Below are positions 16,084 through 25,200 of a stretch of DNA of 37,382 nt, in pieces. This DNA is from Oligoflexales bacterium (lineage in GTDB: Bacteria > Myxococcota_A > UBA9042 > DTJE01). The stretch covers positions 1 to 37,382 of the forward strand of contig DUVQ01000072.1 in assembly GCA_012840965.1 (NCBI GenBank). Direction: 5' to 3'. Within the stretch, counting starts at the first letter, position 1, and every line of letters begins with the position of its first letter. The translations under genes were made by a program, and so were the position numbers. Below the pieces are notes generated by a model. It ran no database searches. It was given only the letters and a program-made list of their open reading frames with translations, and was not told where the DNA came from.

Positions 16084-17670
16084 TTACTCAGCGCTAGTGT
16101 CGTTGAGGCAGTTTTGGAGATCAGTGTAGCAAGTTCCGCCCTGTGCTTGCGCTTGCTGCATACAGGTCCTCCACGCGCTATCTTCCATCGTACTTGGGCA
16201 GGCTGTATTGAGGCACTGGGATAAGTCTCGCAATAGGCCATACCCAGTTTCAGTTGCATTATTGACACATGTCCTTTGACATGATTCGTTGGTCCCACAG
16301 CCGTTCATACACTGCAGCGTTTCACCACAGGTCTTATCACCGTAGGTCGCCGGACCAAAGCAAGCTTCAACCTTGTCAACGCAGGCACCCTCGCCGTTGA
16401 TTGCAGCATTTGCACAAGTGTTGAGTTCGTTGCCTGTCTTGCCTTCGCACACTTCAAAAATGCAATCCATAATGTCATCGAAAAGGCCATTGGCTTCTTT
16501 GGTAGCAGCCTCCCTACAGTCATTAGCACACTGCGCATCACAATTGACATTGTTGATGCAATTCCACAAATCCCCACAGTTGCCATCGCCATAGACCTGC
16601 TCTCCGATACAGTTGGTGAAGTCTTCATCACAGACACCACCTTCCTTTAGAGCCGCGTTGGCACAAGTTTGCCATTGATCATCTGGCATGGTGCTGGGGC
16701 AATGGTCATCCTTTAGGATACAGTCCCACACTTTGCCATAAAGGTCGATGGCTTCTTTGCTTGCTGCCGCGCCACACGCCTGCACACATTCCCTATCATT
16801 ACCACCGCAGTTCTGAACGCAGATCCAAAGAGTGCGGCAGTTACCTTCGCCATACCTTACGCACTTGTCCCACTCAGACTCACAGGTGGTGCTTGCCGCT
16901 TCTTCCCAACAGTCATCGCACTGCTGCTCCTCCTGTGGCGTGGCATTTTGTTTGGCACAAATTGGGCAAGCTTGCTGAGTGCACTTGATGGCATTGCTGA
17001 GATCTATCTGTGCCTCTGCGGTAGCTCCACCCCAGCAGTCTCCACGGCATTCATTCGCTGCCTCCTCATTGCTAAGCTTGGCGCAACCGGATAGGCAACC
17101 AACGAGATCGTAGCATTCGCCGTACTCGCAGCCCCAGAAACAGCCATAGTACTGCTCCACGCAGAAATCTTCTAGGCACTGAGAAAATTGTTCATTGGAA
17201 GTGGAATTACTACAGTTTGTCGATAGACAACTGATAAACGCTTGGTAATCCTCCCTACCATCAAAGGACAAGTTACCTTCGCACTGAGTCCTGCATGCCT
17301 CACCGGCAGCTCCCTCGGGGCAGTCATTAATACACTCAAACACTGCCTTGCAGGATCCGACTGGATCGTCTACACAGCCAGGTACCCCGCCACCATCATC
17401 AGTCGACCCTGGATCGTTGTCTGGAACATCAGGAGTAGTATCGGTGTCTCCCCCAGTTCCTGGGTCTTGGTCGGGAGTGCCCGGGTCGTTATCCGGCTCG
17501 TCAATATCCGGACGAGGGGTTTCGTCAGTGCCACCAGGATCGTTAGTGGGGCCACCATGATCAGTGTTTGGGATGATTACCTCTTCACTAGGTTTTGTTT
17601 CGCCATCACCACAAGCGTAGAGCCCGCCGACGAACAGCAGACCGACAGCCAGAATTGCAAGCCGCTTCAT
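16084..17670 (-). CDS. Cys-rich repeat lipoprotein (five repeats)
   Basis: The 528-residue product has a lipoprotein signal ending in LYAC (Cys20). A ~75-residue Asp/Pro/Gly-rich stalk (NDPGGTDETPRPDIDEPDND) follows, then five Cys-rich repeats of about 80-90 residues. Each repeat starts with a block such as NCRTLWICVQNCGG or TCGETLQCMNGCGT. It continues with CxxxC, an Ala/Glu helix (AATKEANGLFDDI), a C-x(3,4)-C pair, and C-x(7-10)-C. The stalk-plus-repeat plan suggests a surface-displayed, disulfide-stabilised protein. The start is taken at MKRLAIL because a GAGG site and the signal peptide follow directly; an upstream extension of 90 codons looks spurious. A strong promoter lies at 17732-17760. 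Confidence 0.85.
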   Translation of the reverse strand: MKRLAILAVGLLFVGGLYACGDGETKPSEEVIIPNTDHGGPTNDPGGTDETPRPDIDEPDNDPGTPDQDPGTGGDTDTTPDVPDNDPGSTDDGGGVPGCVDDPVGSCKAVFECINDCPEGAAGEACRTQCEGNLSFDGREDYQAFISCLSTNCSNSTSNEQFSQCLEDFCVEQYYGCFWGCEYGECYDLVGCLSGCAKLSNEEAANECRGDCWGGATAEAQIDLSNAIKCTQQACPICAKQNATPQEEQQCDDCWEEAASTTCESEWDKCVRYGEGNCRTLWICVQNCGGNDRECVQACGAAASKEAIDLYGKVWDCILKDDHCPSTMPDDQWQTCANAALKEGGVCDEDFTNCIGEQVYGDGNCGDLWNCINNVNCDAQCANDCREAATKEANGLFDDIMDCIFEVCEGKTGNELNTCANAAINGEGACVDKVEACFGPATYGDKTCGETLQCMNGCGTNESCQRTCVNNATETGYGLLRDLSQCLNTACPSTMEDSAWRTCMQQAQAQGGTCYTDLQNCLNDTSAE

Positions 17671-17731
17671 TGTAAACCTCATATACTCAAGCAAACCCAA
17701 TGGGCCACACCTGTGCCCACAAACAAAGGGC

Positions 17732-17760
17732 ATGATACGGAGTTGACGAGGCAGTGTCAA
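17732..17760 (-). promoter_or_regulatory. Predicted promoter of five-repeat Cys-rich lipoprotein
   Basis: On the minus strand, TTGACA (17760-17755), a 17-bp spacer and TATCAT (17737-17732) lie about 60 bp before the chosen start at 17670. The hexamers nearly equal the consensus. The position, inside a longer upstream reading frame, also supports the shorter start. Confidence 0.7.
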
Positions 17761-17929
17761 CCAAAAGCAACCAAATTCTTCTTCGAAATCATCAATTTTT
17801 GCGTGTTTTAGGCATGATTTCTTTGGATGACCGTTCTTTTTGCTCCACAGATCGAACCTAGGTGGCCAGTTTAGGACGATTTTCGAAATCTGGGTTAAAC
17901 TTTTAGGTGGGCTTTCTTGGTGAGATGAC

Positions 17930-19180
17930 ATGTACAGCATTGTGTTTAAAGAGGCTAGACTTCCTTTTAATGACGAGGGTCAGGTTGCAGACGTTGCTGT
18001 ATCCGATGGGGTAATTGTTCGTATAGACCCCACCATTGGACAAAACGCTGGATGTGAAATTAGATGCCGTGGAAACTGGTTGCTGCCAGGAGCCATTGAT
18101 ATGCATGTTCACCTGAGAGACCCCGGGCTGACCCATAAAGAGGATATTGTGTCTGGTACCGAGGCGGCTGTCAGATCTGGAGTCACAACGGTTGCGGACA
18201 TGCCAAATACTGTGCCTCCAACTGTGACGGCAGCAGATTTTTTGGCAAAGGTTGAAAGGGCTAGGAAGGCCGCGAAATGTAACGTCCTTTTTTACATGGG
18301 ATTAGGTGACTCCAACGTTGACGAGATAGAGCGCGTTTGTTCACACCCCTTATTGGCGGGAGTTAAGGTATTCCTGGGGGCGACTACAGGCGACATGGTA
18401 TCTTCGGAAAGCGCCTTATCTAAGGCCATTGAGAACCTAGACCAACTCTTTGTCTTTCACGCTGAAGACGAAGGCGTGTTGCGCCAGGCTAAGGCCAATT
18501 TCGAGGAAACTCCAACTGCCACAGATCATCATGTAATCAGACCCGCCAAGGCTGCAATTGAGGGGGCTAAGCTGATTTCTTCGCTTGCGAAGGAAGGACG
18601 GCGACTGCACATCGCACATCTGTCTACTGCGGCTGAAATTGCGTTTTTGAACCCAAAACTAGGGATCACCGGAGAGGTCAGTCCTCATCATCTTTATTTT
18701 AATGTCGAAGATACCGCTAGGGTTGGAAACTTGTTGAAAGTTAACCCCCCAGTCAGGCTTGAAAGTGATCGTTTGGCTCTTTTGGAGGCTTTAGCTGATG
18801 GCAGAATCGGGGTGATCGCGACGGATCATGCACCACACACTCTTGCTGAGAAGGCCCTACCCTACCCGCAGGCCCCTTCTGGGGTGCCGGGCCTTGACAC
18901 TTTGGTCGCCTCGATCTTGAACCTAGTTAAAAACAAAAGGCTGACAATGACTAGGGCGGTTGATGCCATGTCAACTGCGCCTGCCAAGTTGCTTGGTTTG
19001 ACCAAAAAAGGTCGAGTCGCCGTTGGTGCTGACGCAGATCTGATTTTATGGGACCAACAACAGGCCTGGGTCCCATCAAGCCTTGATATTTACTCACGTT
19101 GTGACTGGTCACCATTTGAGGGGGTGACGCTTGCAAGTAGGCCGTACGGAGTGTGGGTCAAGGGGATTCAGATGGTGTGA
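17930..19180 (+). CDS. pyrC: Dihydroorotase (class I)
   Basis: This enzyme closes N-carbamoyl-aspartate to dihydroorotate, the third step of pyrimidine synthesis. The 416-residue amidohydrolase shows the metal-binding DMHVHLRDPG (57-66, His59 and His61), the substrate-contacting Arg63, and the second-shell MPNTVPP. GVKVFLGATTG holds the Lys that may be carboxylated, and the metal His regions FHAEDEGVL and HIAHLSTA follow. The general-base motif is ATDHAPH (Asp299). Length and motifs fit the class I (PyrC of the AllB/PyrC type) enzymes. GGTGAG precedes the ATG. It appears as a single gene; an aspartate carbamoyltransferase partner is not in the window. Confidence 0.9.
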   Translation: MYSIVFKEARLPFNDEGQVADVAVSDGVIVRIDPTIGQNAGCEIRCRGNWLLPGAIDMHVHLRDPGLTHKEDIVSGTEAAVRSGVTTVADMPNTVPPTVTAADFLAKVERARKAAKCNVLFYMGLGDSNVDEIERVCSHPLLAGVKVFLGATTGDMVSSESALSKAIENLDQLFVFHAEDEGVLRQAKANFEETPTATDHHVIRPAKAAIEGAKLISSLAKEGRRLHIAHLSTAAEIAFLNPKLGITGEVSPHHLYFNVEDTARVGNLLKVNPPVRLESDRLALLEALADGRIGVIATDHAPHTLAEKALPYPQAPSGVPGLDTLVASILNLVKNKRLTMTRAVDAMSTAPAKLLGLTKKGRVAVGADADLILWDQQQAWVPSSLDIYSRCDWSPFEGVTLASRPYGVWVKGIQMV

Positions 19181-19210
19181 GGGGCAGGAGGCAGGAACGG
19201 GGGTGCTGGT

Positions 19211-20104
19211 TTATTGTCCTTGCTCGGCGAGCTCAGCTAGCAGCACTCCGACAGCACTTAGCAGTTGTCTTGCTGGTTCGATGGCTTCGCTTTGTTGCAT
19301 ATCAGGATTAACCAGGAATTTCTTTAGATAGAATTGGGCTTCTTTGTAGCGCTGCTTGCGAACAAGCGCTGTTGCAAGGTTATAGGCCGCCATTCCATCA
19401 TCTGGATCTAGTTCAAGACCACGGCTGAGTTCAGAAACCGCTTCATCAAGTTCACCAAGGGTTAGATGCACCAAACCAAGATTATGGTGAATCGCAGCTT
19501 CATCTGGATTGATTTTCGCGCCTTCGACCAAAACGGCTTTGGCAGCTTCCTCGGCTCCTTGGTTCAAATACAACAGACCAAGTGCCGCAAATGCGCGTCC
19601 ATAAAATGGATCCGCCTCAATGGCCTTGCGGTATTGGTCATCTGCGTCTGAAAGCTTGCCCTTCTTTTCAAGGCATTGACCTGCCCAGTAAAAGGCTGCT
19701 GCAAGGTTCGGATTAAATTGCGCGGCCTCTTGGAAGCGGTTTAACGCAGAGTCAATTTCATTACGCGTCAAAGCCAAGCGCCCAAGCTGGAACAAAACAT
19801 CGGCGTTTTTGGCGTTTTGGGCCAGGGCCTGGTTCAAGAATGATTCTGCAGTATCAAGCAGACGCGCCTTTTCAGCATCATCCTTAGCCTGCTTGTCATA
19901 CATGAAAATCATACCAAGCTGAAACAGTGCTTGGTCATTTTTAGGATTCCTGGTAACAGCGGCATTAAATAAGGTTATCGCCTCCTCAAGCTGGTTGGCT
20001 TGATAAGCTTTAATGCCTTTGTTTGTGAGGGCGATTGATTCGGTGTGCGCCTTTGAGCAGCTAACCGCCAAGATCGCCACTAAGGATATTAAGACCGTCC
20101 GCAT
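19211..20104 (-). CDS. TPR lipoprotein (GltE/AglT-like)
   Basis: The 297-residue product begins with a lipoprotein signal ending in AVSC (Cys16), followed by about seven tetratricopeptide repeats (e.g. AAFYWAGQCLEKKGKLSDAD, AIHHNLGLVHLTLGELDEAV). TPR arrays form superhelices that bind partner proteins. It is the last gene of the five-gene leftward cluster, 27 bp after the FHA-TonB-like gene. In Myxococcus a TPR lipoprotein of the gliding cluster (AglT/GltE) sits next to PglI/GltG, so this gene plausibly plays the same outer-membrane role. TPR similarity alone is weak evidence for orthology. The protein is shorter than its myxobacterial counterpart. Confidence 0.8.
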   Translation of the reverse strand: MRTVLISLVAILAVSCSKAHTESIALTNKGIKAYQANQLEEAITLFNAAVTRNPKNDQALFQLGMIFMYDKQAKDDAEKARLLDTAESFLNQALAQNAKNADVLFQLGRLALTRNEIDSALNRFQEAAQFNPNLAAAFYWAGQCLEKKGKLSDADDQYRKAIEADPFYGRAFAALGLLYLNQGAEEAAKAVLVEGAKINPDEAAIHHNLGLVHLTLGELDEAVSELSRGLELDPDDGMAAYNLATALVRKQRYKEAQFYLKKFLVNPDMQQSEAIEPARQLLSAVGVLLAELAEQGQ

Positions 20105-20131
20105 GTCGCCCCCTTTGTTTAAGAGTTGACC

Positions 20132-21883
20132 CTATTTACTGACCTTGAAGATAAACGGATAGGAAACTCTAACAGTTCCACCACCCTTTGGAGATGGGAA
20201 GCGCCAAGACTGAATCCTAGCGACAACGCATTTCTCGACGGCAGGACTGTTCAAAGTTGTCTGACCGATTTTAACGGAAGCAACATTACCAGTGGGCAAA
20301 ATCACCCACTCAGCCCTTATCTGTCCTGCAAGATTGGGATTTCGCTGAACCTCGCTCTGGTAGCAGTACCTGATTTGGTCAAGTTTGGATTGAATGTAGC
20401 GCTGGACGGTCTGGCGGTCCAACTCGCCGTCGACCGAGATTGGGCCAGTCACAACCCTGGGAGCACCTGCACCCTTGAACTTGACTCTGGTGGCCGCGCC
20501 TTCAGCCTCGTCCTTGCTTAGACCAGCGATACCACGAAGGTCAGACGGCCCAAAATCACCACCACCACCCCAGGCGCCTGTTCCAGCAAACCCGCCACCA
20601 CCGGCACCCATGGTCCCACCGAACGCGTCGAGTCCCATTGCCAGTTCAGCATCAAGGCCCCTATCACCGATGGCCCTGATGCCCATGGTACCACCACCTA
20701 GGCCAGAGCCGGCGGCCTCAAGCACGCGGTCCAACATGGCGGTGTTTTCACCCATAACACGAGTCAGCGCTGTGTTGGCAGCCTGACGGTTTTGTTCCTG
20801 TGTTGCAGCCGGGACCAGCTTAGAGGTAAGTTCCTTGTCATTCCTTGGCACTATTGATAGAGCAGTACCTTCTCCAGCACCCTTTTGGGCGGCTTCATCC
20901 AAGCGCTTACGAATCTCTTCCTCTTCGCGTTTCTTATCCTCTTCAATCTTTCGTTCGAGGATCTGAACCTGGACCTTCTTCATGGCTTGAGTATTACGTT
21001 CGTAGGGGTCCCTAGTGACAACAAGCTGATCTTCAGGAACCAACACAATCATCAATGCCAAAAGCATGTGTAAAATCAAGGAGATTAGCAGGTAAATCTG
21101 GTCCTTAAAGTTGTAACGCTTGATCCAGGAGCCTCTGACCTGCTTAGAAACCGGGGAACGACCAGCCAGGAGGGTGAAATCACCAAAATGTACCCTAGCT
21201 TTTAGCTTTTCATCGAGAGTAACGTACTTTCCCTGTGAAATTAGGCCTCTACGCTCCATCTCTGGAAGGCGCACGACCTTGTCATCCACCAAAAACTCGG
21301 CGTCAACCTTGGCTGTTTTAACATCAAGCAGGAAATTATCGCCACTGGGGGTCGCAATCGTTAGTAATGGAATACCTAAAGCGCTTTCAGGTACGAAAAG
21401 GTCGGCCTTTGCATCTTCGCCGATGGTAACCGAAGCTCCAGCAGGAAAGATTGTCCAATCAAGAACACGATCACCCCAAAGAAGCTTGGCTTCAAAGCCA
21501 TACTTGCCAGATTTAAGCGCCTTATCAAGGTTGCTCGACAAGAAGGCGCCTTCACCCAAGGCAGCGGCGGCCATCTCGAACTTGATTCTGACCTTGACAT
21601 CCTCACCAAAAGTCAGGACGTCATCAGGGCGCAGCATCGTAGGCTCGGTCAGCCTTTCCCCGTTTATCAGGGTCTCAACACCTTCACCGGCGTCTTTTAA
21701 GCGTACCTGACCAGAATCCAAAACCTCAATCAGGGCGTGTTCCCTGGCAACTCCAGGACCGTCAACCTCAAGATGATTCGACTTACCCTTGCCGATTCGT
21801 ATCAGTTTTCTGGTAGTGGTCAGAATCTCTTTGTTTTGGTCCTGAAAATCAGTAAACCGAATCTCCAACGATTCTCGATGCAT
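20132..21883 (-). CDS. FHA domain / AgmX-PglI TonB-like protein (GltG-like)
   Basis: This 583-residue protein has an N-terminal FHA-like domain (KLIRIGKGKSNHLEVDGPGVAREHALIEV within about 1-105; phosphothreonine binding) and a second FHA-like region to about 235. One transmembrane helix follows near 258-280, then a charged coiled coil (about 290-330), a Gly-rich stretch (390-450), and a C-terminal AgmX/PglI domain (about 483-580; RYCYQSEVQRNPNLAGQI, WRFPSP). The last fold is TonB-C-like and occurs in gliding-motility proteins PglI/GltG and AgmX/GltJ of Myxococcus. Energy transfer across the periplasm is the inferred role. It lies between TPR genes and a small secreted protein in one operon. 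AglRQS-type motor genes are not in the window. Confidence 0.85.
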   Translation of the reverse strand: MHRESLEIRFTDFQDQNKEILTTTRKLIRIGKGKSNHLEVDGPGVAREHALIEVLDSGQVRLKDAGEGVETLINGERLTEPTMLRPDDVLTFGEDVKVRIKFEMAAAALGEGAFLSSNLDKALKSGKYGFEAKLLWGDRVLDWTIFPAGASVTIGEDAKADLFVPESALGIPLLTIATPSGDNFLLDVKTAKVDAEFLVDDKVVRLPEMERRGLISQGKYVTLDEKLKARVHFGDFTLLAGRSPVSKQVRGSWIKRYNFKDQIYLLISLILHMLLALMIVLVPEDQLVVTRDPYERNTQAMKKVQVQILERKIEEDKKREEEEIRKRLDEAAQKGAGEGTALSIVPRNDKELTSKLVPAATQEQNRQAANTALTRVMGENTAMLDRVLEAAGSGLGGGTMGIRAIGDRGLDAELAMGLDAFGGTMGAGGGGFAGTGAWGGGGDFGPSDLRGIAGLSKDEAEGAATRVKFKGAGAPRVVTGPISVDGELDRQTVQRYIQSKLDQIRYCYQSEVQRNPNLAGQIRAEWVILPTGNVASVKIGQTTLNSPAVEKCVVARIQSWRFPSPKGGGTVRVSYPFIFKVSK

Positions 21884-21902
21884 TTCGCCCCCTGAACTTA
21901 GA

Positions 21903-22163
21903 TTAGAGGTCTTCGGCAGACTTCAGAATTTCGTCTACAAAGTCCTTTCGCACTTTAATCGAGCTAGCGTCCTTATCAATGAGTAGCGCTTCCGCTATCC
22001 CCTGATTTGGTCTCATGATCTCGCCCTCAAGGACATCGCCCTCGAAGTCCATTTGCTTGACGTTGGGTTCTCCGGCTCCCCCTGGTTCGGATTCTGCCAA
22101 GGCAGGCAAGGCAAGCAGGATTGCGAAAAGGCCCGCTATCAACTTAATCAGTACGCTTCTCAT
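21903..22163 (-). CDS. Small secreted protein of the Glt-like cluster
   Basis: This 86-residue protein has a signal peptide cleaved after LPALA (about residue 27). A short domain follows with MDFEGDVLEGEIMRP and a C-terminal VRKDFVDEILKSAEDL. From memory, small exported proteins with this VEGE / LRxDFxxEhhKSxDDh pattern recur next to AgmX/PglI proteins in deltaproteobacteria, but I cannot name the family. The ATG at 22163 follows GTGAGG at good spacing; a GTG at 22175 is the alternative. It is 19 bp upstream of the FHA-TonB-like gene. The gap before it carries two hairpins. Confidence 0.7.
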   Translation of the reverse strand: MRSVLIKLIAGLFAILLALPALAESEPGGAGEPNVKQMDFEGDVLEGEIMRPNQGIAEALLIDKDASSIKVRKDFVDEILKSAEDL

Positions 22164-22180
22164 CGTACACCTCACGCCGA

Positions 22181-22196
22181 AGGGATCCTAATCCCT
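22181..22196 (-). other. Small intergenic palindrome
   Basis: AGGGAT (22181-22186) and ATCCCT (22191-22196) form a perfect 6-bp stem around a four-base loop. It lies just ahead of the small secreted-protein gene and 34 bp from a second hairpin. Confidence 0.4.
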
Positions 22197-22230
22197 AAAA
22201 GGCTAAATTTGCAAGCGGCTATCAGCCACA

Positions 22231-22260
22231 ATGGTTGATTACTTAAATATAACCAACCAT
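22231..22260 (-). other. Intergenic mRNA hairpin between TPR and small gene
   Basis: In the leftward transcript ATGGTTGGTTA pairs with TAATCAACCAT over 11 positions around an 8-base loop. The single non-Watson-Crick position is a G:U wobble in this strand (an A:C mismatch on the other), which favours an RNA-level structure. There is no T-run after it, so it is unlikely to be a full terminator; RNA processing or stability is possible. Confidence 0.5.
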
Positions 22261-22279
22261 AAACAACGAAACACCTATG

Positions 22280-25200
22280 CTATTCAGAGCCTTTGGAGGC
22301 ACCATCTCCCTTGGCTCCGTCATCCGACTTATCGGCCTCTGGAGTAGGTTCGGGCGCCTTTTCTTGCTCAGCAGCAACCTCCTTCAGGACTTCAATGGTG
22401 GTCACAATACCGGAAATTCGCATTTTGACCGCCTTCGCTCTAGGATCTTGAGGATTAACCATCTGCTCAAACTTGCGGCATTCGGTTAAAGCCTTTTCAT
22501 GCTGCCCTAGATTTTCCTGATATACAAGACACAGATTGAAATGGGGATCCGCATAATTGGGGTCCTTTGCCAGTTCGGTCAGCAGCTTGATAGCGCCGTC
22601 AGCGTCATCGGCACCACGCTTAGCAACAGCCAAGCCAAGGGTGGCTTCGCGATGGCCTGGCTTTATCTGCAGAGCCTTGTCAAACTGGGCAGAAGCCGTT
22701 GCGAAGTCCATATATCCCAAGGTAACGGAGGCTAAGTTGAATCTGGCATCAAAGTTTTTCGGGTCGTCCCTGACAGCCTTTTCAAAAATCTGAACGGCTT
22801 GCCTGACTTCACCCATCTTCAGAAATATGATTCCGAGGATATTTTGGATATCACCGTTGGTTTCATAAATGCTGACGGCGTTCCTACCAACCAAGATACC
22901 AACGTCGAGCAGGCCCATTTCCAGATAGGAAGCAGCCAAAACCATGTATGAATCCATCGAGTCTGGATCCGATACAAGAGCCTTTCTGGCCAAGTTTATC
23001 GCCTCAACAAAATCACGCTTCTCAAACGCCTTGGCTGCATAGTAGTTGTTTGCACCTGAGTCAGCTGGGTCAATCTCAAGGGCCTTGGCAAACTGCGCTA
23101 CTGCGGCGGCTTCATTGCCTTGCGCCAAGTCAACATAGCCCAACCTGGAGATTGCAGCTCTAAAGTCTGGGCGCATAGCGATGGCCTTCTCATACAAGGT
23201 TCTAGCCTGAGCCACGTCGCCTTGTGCCATCAGCAAAGAAGCCATGTTGTAGATCGCCTCGGCAGTTGGATTCTCTTTTGACGCGGCGTCTTTGATCCTT
23301 TGCTCAACACCAGCCTGGGTCCAGTTTGGGGCCTCAAGGCCTTCACCTTCCACAACAAGGGTGGCCCTGCCAGTACCTAAAGAATAAGCGCCAGGGGTCG
23401 GTCGAATGTCAGGTAACGCACGATACTCTGGGTCCAAGGTCAACAAGGCCTCTTCAGCAGCTGCAGAGTACTCGTTGTACCATTTAAGCTCACGGGCAAC
23501 CTCAACGCACTGGCGGTAGGCTTCCTTGGCTCTTTCAAACAAGGGAGTCGCCCTGTCAGCCATACCCTGACGATAAATTGCCCTGGCATCTGGGTTCAAT
23601 CCACGAGGAGTTGGCGATTCTTCAATTGCGACCGCCAGTTCCTGTAGGCCCTGTCCCTTTCTGGTAGTTGCAGCGATTGTCCAGTTGGGCTGGCCAAAAC
23701 CTTCGACAACCGTAAATGTTTCCAAAGCCTTGGTAACCAACTCACCCTTTTGAGCTATACCAGCAATCAAAACCTTCTCAGGAAGCTTCAGTTCAACAGC
23801 CCGCATTTCGGCCATCTGGGCTTCACCTTCCATAAACTGGGCTTCTGCAGCAGCGCTAAGCCCAACAGAGGTTACCTTTCCTTTTTCCTCGTCCGTCAGG
23901 CCGGCATACGCAGCAACGGTCTTGTTGTACCATTCCCTGGCCTTGCGTGCGCCACCACGAGTTTTTTCTTGGGTGCGGGCAATCTGGAGGTGGGTCTGAA
24001 GATACAGGTCCAGGCCACCGCCCTTGCCATACCTAGTCAGCCATCTTTCGAATTCCTTAATGGCCTGATCATACTTGCCCTGCTTCTCGTATGTAGTTGC
24101 GATATTGAAGGCAACGCTTGCGACGTGCTCAGATTTCGGGAAAAGCTGCAGGTACTTGCGAAGGTCCGTAATCGCCTTGTCGTGCTCACCCAATCCACTG
24201 CGGAAAGTGGTGGCAAATCGCAAGGCCTCTTCGGTAAGTTCGTGTTTTGGGTGCAGACCAACAAAAACTTCGTAGATTCGAGCTGCCTCAGAGTAAACGG
24301 CCAGCCGTCGATAGGTGTCCGCGATGTTGTAAAGGGCTCGTGCGGCCAATGGAGAAGTTGGCATTTCGTTTACCAATTGTCCGTTTGCCTCAAGGGAGCG
24401 TTCAACCAAACGAGCCTTGAAGAATTTGTCTGCCGCATGGTACAAAGAACCGTCTTTCAGCTTGGTATTCGGGAACTTACGGATATAGTCCAAGAAACAC
24501 TCGGCTGACTTCGTAAATCGCCCCTGCTGCTCGTATTCGAAGCACAGGTTGTAGTCCTTGCGCTCAATGATTTCCTGGACGATGCGTGGGACATCATCCT
24601 GCATCAGTTTTGGGTTGGCCTTGATTTCTTCTGCGGCTTCGTTTAGAGCACTGATGTTCCTGGAAAGCATCAAAGCAGACAATAAAAGCCTTGCCGCATC
24701 AGGTGCATTGACGTGATCGGGGTATTTGTTGATCAGGTTTCTAAACCCATTCGCAGCTTCATTGTAGTGGTTGTACTGGTACTTAACCATTGAGGCCGCA
24801 AACTGTGCTTCCACCACGTCGGGAGCATCTGGAGTGGCCATTTTCAGATAGCGTTCTGAGGCTGCAATCAACTTCTTTTCAAACTCTGGAAGTTCCTTCT
24901 CTTCAAGGTCTGTAGAGTCGTCGGACTTGGTTTTTTGCTTTGAGACATCCAAAAGTGCGTAGTAGCAACGAACGGCGCCGTGGGCCGACTGCAGGGCCAC
25001 CTCTTGGTCAGGATTCAACTCGGAAACAATGGAGTAGCGCTCGGCAGCCTCCTGATACTTTTCCAACTGTTCCAGCAAAATGGCGTAGTTCAATGTCATT
25101 GCAGCGTAGTCTTTGGAATCTGGGAACAATCGCAGATACTCGTTATACAAGTGATGGGTAAATTCCATCGTGGATTGTTCCTTGGTAACGCCAACTTCCT

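Noticed and set aside
17671-17940. 90-codon N-terminal extension of the five-repeat Cys-rich lipoprotein
   Set aside because: A strong promoter lies inside it, and the signal peptide and ribosome-binding site fit the start at 17670.
23750-24508. 252-codon frame on the plus strand
   Set aside because: It is antisense to the giant TPR gene, and the TPR repeats account for the open frame.
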